DNA from: Eulemur rufifrons
Taxonomy: Eukaryota; Chordata; Mammalia; Primates; Lemuridae
DNA length: 64,000 nt
Assembly (NCBI RefSeq): GCF_041146395.1
Contig: NC_091002.1
Location: 7,682,501-7,746,500 of the forward strand
Reading direction: 5' to 3'
Made by a program: the position numbers and the translations under genes
Part shown: piece after piece, positions 1-11,790 of the stretch
How the letters are laid out: each line of letters starts with the position of its first letter
Numbering within the stretch: the stretch's first letter is position 1
Notes under the pieces: model-generated
Databases searched by the model: none
Told to the model about the DNA's origin: nothing
What the model saw: only the letters and a program-made list of their open reading frames with translations

Positions 1-480
1 TCCGGCCAGAGCCCCCGCGCTGGGCCGCAGCAGGCCGGACCGCACTGGACGGAGCCACCGTGCCGAGTGCCGCAGGATCAGACTGAGCTTTGAAACGGGC
101 CAGTGTTTCTAGACATAGGAGATTCCAGTCAAGCTCAGATCGCGTAAGGACCTCCCGTCTGCTGTAACCTCCCAGGGAAGCCACCTCGCGGGGCCAGTCC
201 GCTGTTGTCCTCTGGGTGCCCTCTCCAGCCTGCGCTGTCCGCGAAGCACCTCTCAGCTCGCCGGAAAGCTCACCCCATCTTACAGAATGAGGCTCTGCCA
301 GACCCTAGTCTCGCAGATAGAAGCCAACTAGATCCTTCAGAGGCCGCCAGGGAGAACCTGTCCCAGCCTCTCTCCAGCTCCTGTGGGTGCCGGGTCCCTG
401 GTGCTCCTGGGCTCACAGAAGCACCGCTCGATCGCGGCCTTCCTCCCCACGCAGCCTCTCCCTGTGCACCAGGCCCACCC
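1..480. other. GC-rich unique sequence, no gene recognised
   Basis: The sequence is GC-rich with scattered CpGs in the first 70 bases, but too few to call a CpG island. Short open frames here have no recognisable domain and no convincing splice context. It could be the edge of a promoter or first exon lying to the left of the window, but nothing seen inside the window proves that. Confidence 0.4.
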
Positions 481-612
481 TGGTGACCTCATCGTAACTC
501 AATTCATTGTGTCGGCTTCACCCTATTTCCAAATAAGGTCGCGTTCTGAGGCCCTGGGCGTCAGGACTTCCACATATGGATTTCTGGGGACGCGGTTCAG
601 GCTGCGACAGCT
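481..612 (-). mobile_element. MaLR (MLT1-like) LTR fragment, antisense
   Basis: Read on the minus strand, the segment has the MLT1-type order of 'atatg', 'ggacttc', and the 'ttatttgg' plus 'aaatagggt' block (seen on + as 'ccctatttccaaataagg'), followed by an 'agttacgatgaggtc' stretch. This is a short, diverged piece of an ERVL-MaLR LTR, without internal retroviral sequence. The family was assigned from the remembered consensus layout. Confidence 0.7.
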
Positions 613-754
613 CACATTGCTCCCTGTCACCTGCCACTGGTGAACTCAGTCACGTGGCCACACTTAGCTCCAAGGGGCACTGGGACACGGTCCAGTTGGG
701 GGCTGGGGAGGAGGCCGAGCCCACTGCTGTTCTGCCGTAGACAGCTGCAAAGCG

Positions 755-800
755 CTGTGCAGGGCGGGGGCTGTGCAGGGCGGGGGCTGTGCAGGAGGGG
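755..800. repeat. 16-bp tandem repeat, about 2.7 copies
   Basis: The unit ctgtgcagggcggggg occurs at 755-770 and 771-786, with a partial variant copy from 787. It is a small GC-rich local duplication. Confidence 0.9.
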
Positions 801-3096
801 GGCTCCCGCCGGGGTGGCCTTTCCCCAGTACTGACCGGGGCCCAGCCTGTGCTAGGTTTGTTCTGGCGTTCGGCCCCATGAAGTGGGCATCCTTGACCCA
901 TTTAATCCTAACTCACACATGCATGGTTGGGATGTGAACGGGGTCTTCCGTCCCACTCAGCCCCGCAGCCAGTCCAGCACCTTGTTTCACTGGGGGAGAC
1001 GTGGAGGCCGGGTGGGGTGGACACAACCGAGCCGGAGCCCAGGACGCCTCTACCTGGGGAAGCCGACTGGCCCCACCTGGCTCGTGTGCAGTGTGAGGAC
1101 CGGCCGCGGGCCGCGTGCTGCGCACTGAGGTACCTCCGAGCTGGCGTGCGCCGGGGACTCGGCCTTTTCCTTTGCAGTTCTGGGCGGGCCACGGGTGTGC
1201 AGCCTCCCGGCAGAGCTGCCGCGGCATTTGTGTGACTCGCGCTCCGAGGAGAACCCAGGCTGTGGGGAGAGGAGAGGGGCTGTCTCCCGGCTGACCCAGC
1301 CAAGCTGGCCGCACAGTCAGAGCTTCCTAAAGGCCGAGGGGGGCCCTGCCGCAGGGAGGTGACACAGCCAGAGCCTGGCACCTGACCACCATAGACAGAC
1401 CCCTTCCTGAGCTGTCCCTCACACCGGCTGTGTGGGCGCATGACCCACTCTGCACCAGCCACACTGAGGCCCTGAGGGCCCCCCGCATGGACGGGGCAGG
1501 ACGGGGCCTGTCTGTCTGCGAGTGAGTGCGGCTGGGAGGCCTGTGGAAGCCAGAGCAGGACTGCCACATGTAGAGCTTGCTAAGAAGGTGTCCAGATGGT
1601 CATCTGAGCCGAGGAGACGGAGGCCGAGAGGCCCTGGGTCAGGGGTGGTCAGAGGCCAGGATGGGCGTGTGGAAGGGGCCATGGGGTCGTTGCCACGCTG
1701 GGCAATGCTGAGGCTGGGGCTGGTGAGTGCCAGGTGTGACCAAGGTGGGCCTGGGTGGGAGCCAGGGCTGGGGTGGGGGTGGGAGAAACGGGCCATTGGC
1801 AGGGGCTGTCTAGGGTCCGTGCGTGTGGCTCTGTGCAGGGGTGTCCAGGCCATGGTGGCCTTGGGGTCCTGTGGCAGCTGGAGCACGGTTTGTTTCATCA
1901 GAGCAAGCGGGCACAGGTGAGACCGAGAGTGCCCTCTGCTCGGGGTGGGGGCAGGGCGGCTCCACCCCAGGGCCAGCGCCCAGGCCCCGCGGTGCCAGGT
2001 CTGCCCTGCAGGGAGGCAGTGTCAGCCGAGCCCGGTGACCCGCAGAGATGGCTGCTCTGGGATGGGGTGGTGTGCGGCGGGTGGGGTGGGTCTTCTGTGC
2101 CGTCCAGAGCCTATGTTCTCCGTGGGGAGGCAGAGGGTGAGCAGCCACATGGAAGGGTGAGGCGGTGGGTGAGGAATGACGGGACAAAGAATGGGACGTC
2201 AGGTGGCGATTGCACCGGGGACTGTGGGAGGGGCGAGAGGGGCTGGCGGGCATGGGGGTCGCTCTGGAGTCCCTCTGTGATGAGGGACTTGAGCTGAGTG
2301 TGCGGCAGAGGGAAGGGCATGCGCCAAGGCCTGCGGCGGGAGCAGCAGCAGCCGGAGGCAGGCCGAGCTTGGCCGGCCGCGGGCCTCGGGCGGGGGACTC
2401 AGAGGCAATGGCAGGGTCTGGGTGGGGCGGTAGGGGGACAAGCCCTGATTCACATCACGGGAGGTCACCTGCTGCTGAGGGTGGCCCTGCACCACCCTTA
2501 GTTGAGAAAGCAACAGCTATTCACAGAAACGCCTGCCCTGGGGCCTTGGCGGCCAGCGCTGCCCAGCCCCTCTCTGTCCTCTGGGGCCACCGGGCCACGT
2601 CTCTGCCCCATCCCAAGAGGGCAGTAGGGGCTGCAGGACAGGGCCCTTCTGCCAGCTCTGTGTGGCCCCAGCGCAGACTCGCCCATCGTGCCACGCCGCT
2701 CCCCATGTCACCGCTGAAGGTCGCGCTGCCTTCCCAGCCATAGGTGCTGCGCCGGCCCCTGACGTGGCAGCACCGCATCCCCGGCCCCAGGGGAAGCTGG
2801 GGTTCAGAGGGCCGAGCCACGTGGTGTTTCGGGGCCAACCAGGCTTGGTCCAGGCGGCTTGGGGCTGGCTCCCTCTCAAGGCCAGCACCCCACTCGGTGT
2901 AGCCTGATGACTGGGTGCTGTGCTTGGGATCTGCTTGTCACCCTGAGAAGGTGTCTCTCTGAGAGGTCACAGAGCTGTGTTCCCGCTCACGGAGCCATCG
3001 GGACCAACGAGTGTGCACGAGAGAGGTGTTGCCAAGGAAACCTGCCCAGAGATGCAACTGGTGACACTAGTGCTGTCACTTTCCATGAGCTTACGG

Positions 3097-3165
3097 AGTG
3101 TGTGCATGCCAGCGGGTGTGCACACGTGCACGTGTGTGCACCTGTGAGCCTGTGTGTGTGTGGGG
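3097..3165. repeat. GT/CA-rich cryptic simple sequence
   Basis: Interrupted GT dinucleotides mixed with GCAC steps (for example cacacgtgcacgtgtgtgc). Alternating purine-pyrimidine sequence of this kind can adopt Z-DNA. No gene association is visible. Confidence 0.7.
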
Positions 3166-3470
3166 TGCACAGCTGTCCCAGACACACGTGGTAACGGGAG
3201 CGCTGGGCAGGAGGCCCAGGGCCTGTTCCCCCGGCAGGGTGGGGAACGCCCTGAACGTGGGGAGGCAGGAAAATGAGTTCAGGCCTGGCAGCCTGGTAGG
3301 AGCCGCCGAGGACAGGGACCCTCCCAGAGGTGGAGGGCCCTGGCAGAGGTGACAGCTGCCCTGACACCAGGCTCTGAGCCCCCAGGCCGTCCCCCACTCC
3401 GAGTTCACCCAGTGTCCAGCACCAGTGGGGCCTCCCGGACGTGGTTTCACAACTTACATCCCTCGCTTTC

Positions 3471-3811
3471 TTTTTTTTGGAGACAGAGTCTCACTCTGTT
3501 GCCCGGGCTAGAGTGCCGTGGCGTCAGCCTCGCTCACAGCAACCTCAAACTCCTGGGCTCAAGCAACCTTCCTGCCTCAGCCTCCCGAGTGCTGGGACTA
3601 CAGGAATGCGCCACCATGCCCGGATAATTTTTTCTATATATTTTTAGTTGTCCAGATCATTTCTTTCTATTTTTTTTTTTTTTTTTTTTTTTTTGTAGAG
3701 ACGAGGTCTCGCTCTTGCTCAGGATGGTCTTGAACCCCTGACCTCAAACGATCCTCCCGCCTCGGCCTCTTGGAGTGCTAGGATTACAGGCGTGAGCCAC
3801 TGCGCCCGGCC
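3471..3811 (-). mobile_element. Alu SINE, antisense, with target-site duplications
   Basis: A full dimeric Alu in reverse orientation. It starts with a T-run (the poly(A) tail) and 'gagacagagtctcactctg', carries an expanded T-run in the middle linker (about 3670-3695), and ends with the 'gagccactgcgcccggcc' 5' end. A 17-bp duplication flanks it: atccctcgctttctttt at 3458-3474 and the same sequence with one substitution at 3814-3830. The 'ctatatatttttagttgtcc' linker and the right-arm sequence look like strepsirrhine Alu subfamilies. It is non-coding and derived from 7SL RNA. Confidence 0.95.
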
Positions 3812-5894
3812 AGATCCCTCACTTTCTTTTGGCCCAGGGCGAGGTATGCAGTAGGTGGTCCATAAATGCTGCTCTGCATGGTTTCTTCAGGAGAAATCAT
3901 AGGAGGGGGAGCGACGCCAGCCCAGGCCTCATGCCCAGAGGTAAAGGACCCTGAAGAACAGGGTGTGACATGGGCTTGGAGCTGAGGGGACTTCCCTTTT
4001 TACGTGGGGCAGGGACTGTCCCCGGTGTGAGGGTCACTGCTCTTGGAAGTAGAGAGCGCCAGTCCCGCTCGCAGCCTGCATGTACACCGTGGATTGCTTC
4101 GGTGCTTTCTGTGTGAGGCCTCGCTCCCCGGGCCAGGTGGGGAGTGAAGGTGGGGACTGAGCCATCTCCCAGGCCCTTAGCACGGTCCCAGTGTCCCGAA
4201 CGTACTCTGAGGTGCCACTGGGGTGAGGGTGTGGGAACCTGTTTTCTAACTTGTCTTACTTTGAGGTACCCTCTGTCGGCCAGGGTCCGGCATAGAGGAG
4301 TCCCCGAACTCCAGCGGCCAACGGTGGGGTCTGCGGAGTGATGGCTCCCACGGGGTGGGCACGGTTTAGGGAAACCAGCAGGGGCTGGGGGAGCACCTGG
4401 ACGAGCGCCCACATCTGATAATTACCATCACTTGCCCTGGACCTGGAGGGGTAAGAGCAGAGAAGTTCCCAGAACCTGTTGAGCACTGATTTGTAGGAGC
4501 TGGGGACCTCTCCTGCGTAACGCAGGCTGCCCCCCACAGCCTGGCAGACAGGGGCCTCCATCTCTGTGGGTGTCTTTCCCCCCAAACTCACCTGCATTTT
4601 GGGGAAAGAGACCCGGGAGATGCTGTCGTAGGGCAGCCTAGCTTCAGGGTGAAATTTGTCCCTTTGTTGTCTCTGTCCTTGAGGGCGTGCGTGTGCTGGG
4701 AGGAAGTTGCTGTGGTCCACACCTATTCTTGCTTTTGTTTCTCGGAGGCAGGGGCCCCTCCCCTCGTCTGTGTGTGAGCCAGGCCCTGGGGCCGGCCTCT
4801 TGGAGCACCGACAGCTGATGGCCGGTGACCCTTGAGGCAGGATTCAGGCCAAGACCTGAAACTCCGAGCCTGGGACCACAGAACTTGTTCTAAGGATTTT
4901 GAGCGTGGGGGTGACTCTGGCTTTGGAAGTCCCCTCGGCTGCCTTTGGGGAGTGGCTGCAGGGCAGGGAGGAGGCTGCCGGCACTGTGGGGCCGGAGCCC
5001 CGAGGCCACCAATTCTGCACACACAGTGCAGCGGGGGACTGCCAGGGTCTCCTAAACCTGCTCGTGGCCCTGCCGCTGTGGCAAGGGCCTCCTCCCCTCG
5101 TCCTCCTTCCCCTCCCCACCCGGAACGGGTCTTGCTCGGCTCAGGGCAGGGCACCGCGGTGACGGCCACCTGGCAGCACTGGGTCCTTGGAAAACCCCAG
5201 CTTGCCTTCAGGTTGTCAAGCGGAGACGAGGAAGAACAGAGAGACCCAGGCAGGGCTGTTCTGGCATCTCAGGGGCCCTGGTGCTCCACGTGCCACAGCT
5301 GTCTCCGCTCGGCTGCCCGGGAGAGCTGTCCCCACCCCAGGCCTCAGCAGGCCTCTGTGGGGGTCGGGGCAGTTGTGGGCAACAGCAGCCCAGGCAGAGC
5401 TGTGGGCGGCTCACTTGGTCCCACCTCCTCTTCAGGGCAGCCCTCGCTGTCTCTCTGGCGAATTCCAGCCAGGGTGGGACTTTGCACTCTGACCCCAGCC
5501 TTCTGCTGCTGTGGCCCCTGCCGAGGGACTTTCCCTCATTCAGTCGCTGTCCCTGCTGGCCTGCCAGAGCCGCCCTCCTCCCCCTGGTCCTTGGGCAAGC
5601 AGCAAAGTGCACACGAAGGCACCCCGAAGACTCGGGCCTCCTCCGCAGAGCCCCTGCCGAACACAAGGGCTGTGGTCGTCGCTGTTCTCCATCATGTCCC
5701 TTTCTGGCCTGGGACCAACCAGAACCTTCCAGGGCCTTGCCTGGGCCCATCTGCATCTGCAGGCAGAGGCGGGACCAGGGACATGGGCAGTGTCAGAGAA
5801 GTGAATAAACGGTGGACGAGCCTGCCGAGTCCTTGCCGTCCCCCACCTGACAGGGGAGGAGACTGAGTCTCTGTCCGGGGGACACTGTTTTTCT

Positions 5895-6010
5895 TGTCCT
5901 TGTTCATCTGCCTCACTCCTGTCATCCCTCAGGGCTCAGTTCAGGAGCCACCTCCTCCAGGAGGCCTTCCCGGGCCCCTCTTTGTGCCCCTTTCCTTACT
6001 GGGCCCCAGC
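5895..6010 (+). mobile_element. L2 LINE 3'-region fragment
   Basis: Contains the hallmark 'cacctcctccaggaggccttcccgg' type sequence of ancient L2 3' ends, preceded by 'cagggctcagttcagg'. It is short and diverged. L2 is a long-dead CR1-like LINE, so the fragment has no coding capacity. Orientation is assigned from the remembered consensus. Confidence 0.55.
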
Positions 6011-6914
6011 CCCCGCTGCATCCCCCCCCAGGGCAGAGCCGGGGTCACATCCCCCAGCTCCAGCACCCTCCCCGCTGCACGGAGGAGCTGCACAGGTGAG
6101 CTTCCCAGAGGTGCTTGCAGGAGGGACAGCCATTCACCTTGCAGATGACACCACAGCGCTAAGGCCCTTGGTTCTAGCAAAGCAGCCTTTGTTCCTGGGG
6201 GAGGGTGTCCGCCGGGCCCTCCCCTGCTTCTTTGGTCTGTCCCCAGGAGGCTAATCCATGCCCCTCCTTCCCTTCCAGTGGCAGTGCCCACCCCCCATCC
6301 CTAGCCCGCCAATCTCAGTGGAGCCGGGGTGTGTGCCCCCACAGAGCCCGGGGGAGTCTGCTGAGAAGGGCTGCTTGCGGACACGCTGGCTGAGAAAAGA
6401 AACAGGCCTGGGCTTTTTAAAAATCTTTTTTTTTTTTATTTTTTTATTTTTGCACCTTCTTAAAAAGAAAACAACAGCATCAATATGTTAAAAATAAACT
6501 ATTTTTACTTTAAAAGGGCAAAAACAGCCCAAGATGGGGCATGAAAAGATCTTGGCTGAGGTGCTGGAGGCTTCCTTATAGCTACCCCATGAGGGAAACT
6601 ATTCTGGCTGGGACAAATCTAGCGGGCCCCCAGCAAAGTGCCAGCCCTGCTGTGTGCCAGGGGACAGAGAGAAGACCCCAGAGAGAGGCACATGGTGCCT
6701 GTGCAGTGTGTCGAATGAGCCAGCAACAGGGTGTCTGTCTTTGGAAGAGCTTCTGCCAGAAAGGGGCACGTCTACAGGCAGCCTGGTGGGCGTGGGAATT
6801 CAGGGAGGCCTTCCTGGAGGAGGTGGCCAGTCTGTGCTGAGTTTTGAAGGGCACTGCCATGGAGAAGCAGCCATCATGGCGTGCATGGGTCCCTGTGCTG
6901 GCAGAGGGGTCAGA

Positions 6915-7060
6915 GTGGTGCTCACAGGCTGGGGAGCGCTGGGTTCAAATCCTGCTCCTCCCTTCAGGAGCCAGGACCTCAGGCAGCCTGCCGAGCTCTC
7001 TGGGCCGGATCTGCTCATCTGCAAAGTATGAGCAGTGCAGGAGCGTGTGAGGCAAAGCCC
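6915..7060 (+). mobile_element. MIR SINE fragment
   Basis: Shows the tRNA-derived MIR order: 'gggttcaaatcctg', then a 'cctc' block, 'ctctctgggcc', 'ctcatctgcaaag' and a tail ending 'ccctcagcac'. The 'ggttcaaatcc' is the B-box relic of the ancestral tRNA head and not a functional tRNA gene, since no matching acceptor stem is present. Confidence 0.65.
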
Positions 7061-9278
7061 TCAGCACGGGGCGGCCCCGCGAGCGCAGAGCCCGTGTCTG
7101 TGCGTGGTGGCCGTGGTGCTGCTGGCCGGCAGGGCCTGGGGGAGCCTCGCCATGGGGAGGAGGCTCCTGCAGCAGCCCAGGCCTGGCGATGCCTTTGCGT
7201 TGGCCGTGCTTCCCTGTTGGGAAGACCCTCTGTTGTCTCCTTCGACTCTCAAATGCCCCTGGGGGGTGGGGGGGCTTCCCGGGTGGAAGCTGCTGCTGGG
7301 AGTTCGAGTCACTGTCCACACGCGGCAGGAAGCGCAGGGATGGCAGCCCTGGGGTGTCCTGTCTCTGCCATTTTCATTTCTGGCGTCTCTGACCAGGGCA
7401 GGGGGACCCCAGGCCGGGCGGGGCGTGCAGAAGCCCTGCGCATTGAGGGAGGAGGGACTCGGGCTGGGGGTTGACATTCTGCCACCAAGTCAGCAAGCGC
7501 GGCATCTGGCTGTCGGGGAGCAGCACCACTGGCTGAATCTCAAGGGCGTTTGAACTCATTCATTCATTCGTTCATTCGCCACCCTGGCTGGGCACCATGG
7601 GCACAGTGAGCGGCCTCCGGCTGCGCTGTGGCAGCGGCTGCAGCTCTTGGGTGGGGCCTCGCCGGCCCGGGCTGGAGCTCTCGGTTCGCCAGGTTCCCTC
7701 TGAGGATGCCCTGGGCACCTGCGGAAGGCAGGGTTCCGGGCTCCGCTCGGAGATTCGGGCTCCGCGTGTCGGAATGGGGTTTGGGAACCTGTATTTGATC
7801 GACTCCCTGCTCGGCTCTGAGGCGGAGCCCGTGGGCCGCACCTGGGCTGTCCTCTGTGGGACGTGAGCAGGTCTGAGCTCAGGACAGGTCACAGCCCGCT
7901 CTGGCCCCTCCTTGTAAGGACACTGTCACTCAGTGGCCCGAGGTGTCAGACACCTCACTGGGGGGTCTGCGGGGGCCTCCCGCCTGCCTCTGCCTCCCTT
8001 CTAGGTCCTGCAGAGGGAGGAGCCAGGAGGAGCCTGCGGCCCCGAGGACCAGAGGTGGGTGCTGGGGCTGCCAGCGGGACTGCGGGAGCTGTGCGGGAAC
8101 GAGGCCAGGGGGCCCCAGGAGTGGGGGGTCGGGGAGCCAGAGGGCTGGGGGCGAGCTGAGCAGCCCAAGGTCATGGGGCAAGGAGAGGCCAGCAGGGCAG
8201 GCCTGGAGCGCCCACAAGGTCGCCCTCTTGCTCAGGGTGAGGGCCCCGGGCCAGCATGGCTGTCTCCATAGTGAAGTGGCAGGTCCTGGGCCTCCTGTGC
8301 TTCGCTGTCCTTGGTGAATGTTCACGCGCCCCCCAGCCCCGGGAGGCATCGGAGGAGGCGGGAGCCCGGGGCTGTCAGCATCCCACCCACAGGGGCTCGG
8401 AGCCCCTGTTGCAGGAGACTGTTGGTGTTGCTGAGCCTCCGTTAGGGCGCGTGGACCGCAGGGACAGCACCGGTAGTTGCCAGGCCTGAGTGACTCGGAG
8501 ATGGAAGTGCTGGGTGCCACCCAGCCCACGCAGCCAAGAGCGACAGGCCAGGCAGGACCCCTGTTCCGACATCTGCTGGCCCTCTGGGCTGTCCTCTGTG
8601 GGGAACCGGCTCCCCCGACTTGAGACACTGGCACGTCTGGTGTCTGGGCCCCTCGTGACCACATCTGCGGCCCCTCTTGGCTGCCCTCGCTCTTGCCGTC
8701 ATGCCCTTGGGCCCAGGCCAGGGCATGTCCCCGCCTTTTCCCAGTCTGCTTGGCTCTGCACACCCGGCTCCAGGTCCCCTGCCCGGCTCCATCTGCCCAG
8801 GGGCCTGTCAGGCTCGTCTGGCCGCTGCCCTGGCCCGTCTGCCGGCCTGCGTGCGGAGTGCAGTGGCAGCCAGCGTCTGCCACGGGCTGGGATGGCAGGC
8901 CCTGTGCCACGACTGTGGGTCACTGCTGGGTGGGTCCTCCGTTCTTGCCAGGGACACAGAGCAGGGTGTGAGGGGCAGGGCTGACAGGAGACTGCAGGGT
9001 CTCTAGTGTCCCTGAGACACTTGGGACAGGAATGGACACTGTGGCCCTAAAGGGTGGGGGGTGGTGGCCATCCCCCTTAGCAGGGAATGCCCTTTGACCC
9101 CTGCCAGCAGAGGGTCCTCCTCTGAGCTCAGACACAGCTGGCTTCCCTTCCATTATCCCTGTCTGTGTCCACAGACCCCTCTAGCCTGAAATGTCCCTGG
9201 GCAGGGACGACAATGACTCATATCAGTGTCTTTAGCTTGGGCCCAGGGAGTGGGTAGGGCTAGGCTAGATCTGTGAAA

Positions 9279-9607
9279 TAAATGAGCGAGTGAATGAGTG
9301 AGTGAGAGAGTGAATGAGCGAGTGAGTGAGGGAGGGAGTGAGTGTGTGAGTGAGTGAGTGAATGAGCGAATGAGTGAGAGAATGAGTGAGTGAGTGAATG
9401 AGCAAGTGAGTGAGTGTGTGAGTGAGTGAATGAGCGAGTGAATGAGTGAGTGAGTGAATGAGTGAGTGAGTGACTGAGGGAGTGAATGAGTGAGTGAGTG
9501 AGTGAGGGAGTGAGTGAGGGAGTGAGGGAGTGAGTGAGGGAGTGAGTGAGCGAATGAGTGAGAGAATGAGTGAGTGAGTGAGTGAATGAGTGAGTGAGCG
9601 AGTGAGT
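9279..9607. repeat. Tetranucleotide array (GAGT)n with GAAT/GAGC/GAGG variants
   Basis: About 330 bases of head-to-tail tetramers, mostly tgag, with interspersed aatg, agcg, aggg and tgtg variants. The minus strand reads as an open His-Ser-Leu-Thr polymer, which is an artefact of the repeat. An array this long is a likely variable-number locus. Confidence 0.97.
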
Positions 9608-9764
9608 ACGGGAACCTGGGGCCCCAGGATGTGGGCACCTTGGCCTCTTGCAGTTCAGCTGGGGCCTGGCTGTTCTTTGGCTGCTACTGGGAGCTGTGCT
9701 GTCAACCCAGACCCCACCCTGGGGAGGAAGAGTCCCCATCGGGAAGCAAGCTGTGGGTGGGGGC

Positions 9765-9945
9765 GGGGAGCCGGTCTGCATGGGTTCGGTGCTCTGCTGT
9801 GTGGCCCTGGGCAGGTTACTTCACCTCTCTGTGCTTCTGCTTATTTATCTGCACAATGAGGATTGACTGTGTGGTGTGTGAATTTGTGTTTGGGACAGTG
9901 CTTGGCACACAGGAAAGTCTACTTAGGAATTAATTATTGTCATTC
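9765..9945 (+). mobile_element. MIR SINE
   Basis: Well-preserved MIR: 'tgctgtgtggccctgggcaggttacttcacctctctgtgcttc' type core, 'tatttatctgcacaatgaggatt', then the 3' part 'acagtgcttggcacacagg'. It continues to about 9945. Confidence 0.85.
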
Positions 9946-9989
9946 TGCACCAGAGCTCTGCGGGCCACTTCTGGGCACTCATCCTGCTG

Positions 9990-10375
9990 GCTTCTCTGGA
10001 CCACTCAGCGCACCTCATCCTGCATCGTCCTCTCCTAACCTCAGCTTCTGCCCTCCTTCCCCACCCCCCCTTCTTCTCCAACCCTGCCAGCATGCTCCTG
10101 CCCCAGGGCCTTTGCACTTGCTGCCTGGTGCTCAATTCCCCTTGTCCACACAGCTCCCTCCCTTGCCCTTCTGCCTGTGCCCCATGTTCTCAATGAGTTC
10201 TCCCCAGTCCCTGCCCCTCTTGCTCCGCCCTCCTGCTTTCTGTCCGTAGCCACACCCACATCCGACCTGTTTCACTCCTCTTGTCTGCTCGGTGTTACCG
10301 CTGCTCCTCTGCTCCTACAACACATCCTGGCACGTGCTGGGCTCGTACCTAGTGCATGTGGAAAGAAGGATGGGT
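9990..10375 (+). mobile_element. L2-like ancient LINE fragment
   Basis: Contains the 'ccccagggcctttgcacttgctg' motif typical of mammalian-wide L2 3' regions, followed by diverged sequence that ends near 'cacatcctggcacgtgctggg'. Degraded and non-coding. The boundaries are approximate. Confidence 0.55.
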
Positions 10376-10384
10376 AAACAAATA

Positions 10385-10760
10385 TAAACGCGCTACACAG
10401 AGCTGAGGGAGGTGGGGTGACCTGTGGGGCCAGAGCTGCAAAGGGAGGGAATGGTCAAGGCAGCATGGGGGATGTTGGGAAAGGAGGCCCCAGGGGTGTC
10501 TTGGGCAGGGGGCAGAGACAGCCCAGGCAGAGGACAGAAGAGACTTTGCATGCCAGCAGTTGGGAATTGGCTTGGTCCTGGGGTCAGTGGGGAGCCACAG
10601 AAGGCTGTAGGCAGAACCACGACAGGGCCAAAGCCTCACTGGAGAAGGCGAATGCTGGGCTGGGGTGTCGCAGAAGAGGGGCCAGGACCCTGGCAGCAGA
10701 CTTGGCAGACAAGTGCACAGATGGCGACACTCTCCAGGAGAGGGAGGCTGCGGCCGAGGC
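10385..10760. mobile_element. Diverged ancient interspersed repeat (unclassified)
   Basis: The stretch 'cttggtcctggggtcagtggggagccacagaaggctgtaggcag' resembles an old mammalian-wide element that reads 'gcagtggggagccattgaagg' in better copies. A similar element lies at 33085-33600. I cannot name the family with confidence. Confidence 0.4.
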
Positions 10761-11394
10761 CATCTGACCTGGCTGGATACAGAGGAGTGAAGGGGCCTCC
10801 TCCATCTGTGCAGACTCCAGGGTCTGCCCCCGCCCAGGGCACCGTCTGCCAGGGCATGGGCCCTGCCTCCCTCCCTGCTGAGGGCGGGGCACTGTTCCCT
10901 GGTCTCCAGGCGTCTGGGGCAGAGAGGGCCTGAGCTCTGTGCGCCCTCCCCCGCCGCGTGAGCATGAGTGGGCAGGGACAGTGGGGAGGGGAATGGCCGA
11001 GTCAGCTCTGTCCCCGGGAGGCAGGACAGCCTGCGGGTGGTGAGCTCACTGCCCGGGGGGCCACCTGGTGTGGAGTGTAACTCCACGGCAGGGGGCTTAT
11101 CGACACACACCTGTCCCATCCGCATCACTCTCGTCCCAGGGCCCTGGCCGAGGTCAGGGCACAACCGCATGAAGGAAGAATGTTTGTAGCGGTGGCCATT
11201 GCACAGAGCTCCCGAGGGTGGGGTATACCTTATTCTTTCTGTACTCTCCGCATCTAGCCTGGCGCTTGGAACAGAGTGAGAAGAATAGATATATTTTTTT
11301 TCTTAGAATGAATGAGTAGATGGCCTCCCATGGACCCTGAGACAGCACCGTTCCTGGATTCTGGGACTCTGAGTCCACGTGCTGCACACGACAG
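10761..11394. other. No gene recognised
   Basis: GC-rich unique sequence with a short AT-rich patch near 11280-11310. No motif, repeat or credible open frame stands out. Confidence 0.4.
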
Positions 11395-11515
11395 GCACAT
11401 ACATGGCCCAATACACACAGATATGCTCACATACACACAGACATGCACAAGAACATAAACACGTTCACCTACAGAGTCAGAAACACACACACTTAAGCTC
11501 TCAGACACATACACC
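11395..11515. repeat. CA-rich cryptic simple repeat
   Basis: Interrupted CACA and CATA steps over about 120 bases (for example acatacacacagacatgcaca). It lies less than 300 bases upstream of the ATCC array. Confidence 0.75.
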
Positions 11516-11790
11516 GCCCCCCTGCCCCATACACATCAACATGGCAGGTGAGACGTAGCCCAGATGGCTGCGCAGCCTGGGCTTGCTGCCCCTCCCCCAG
11601 CTCACTCACTCTTATGGGTGTGTTCCTGGCAGTGGCCCAGCCTACCTGGGGGCTGCCCCATCTGGCCTCTGCGCACCAGCCAGGCTGTGCTGGGATGGAT
11701 GAACTCAGCTTGGCCCCAGTTTGGGACTTTGATTGATTCATCGCTATGTGTCCCCTCCCTTATCACACACTTACCATTTATGCTCCAGAT

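Larger units (their letters stand above)
613..3457. other. GC-rich intergenic or intronic DNA, no gene recognised
   Basis: Nearly 2.8 kb of GC-rich sequence with overlapping open frames on both strands, up to about 220 residues. All are rich in Pro, Arg, Gly and Ala, as expected from out-of-frame GC-rich DNA, and none shows a motif I recognise. Apart from a 16-bp tandem repeat and a GT-rich tract, listed separately, I see nothing specific. Confidence 0.4.
3831..9278. other. GC-rich DNA, no gene recognised
   Basis: About 5.4 kb with only repeat scraps that can be named (L2 near 5.9 kb, MIR near 6.9 kb). There is an AT-rich tract at 6420-6500 (a T-run, then 'aaaaataaac') and a short 'cattcattcattcattcgttcattcg' run at 7556-7581. 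Many overlapping open frames exist, the longest 344 residues (4832-5866, +), but they have low-complexity GC-driven composition and no domain signature. I do not call them genes. Confidence 0.4.

Noticed and set aside
1..70. CpG island promoter at the left edge
   Set aside because: CpG count is only moderate and the stretch is cut by the window edge, so it cannot be judged.
4832..5866. 344-residue forward frame
   Set aside because: GC-driven composition, other frames open over the same DNA, and no domain, splice or initiation evidence beyond length.
6940..6965. tRNA gene suggested by 'gggttcaaatcc'
   Set aside because: It is the B-box relic of a MIR. No acceptor stem or anticodon arm can be formed.
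9153..9781. His-Ser-Leu-Thr repeat protein on the minus strand
   Set aside because: A direct translation of the GAGT tetranucleotide array.
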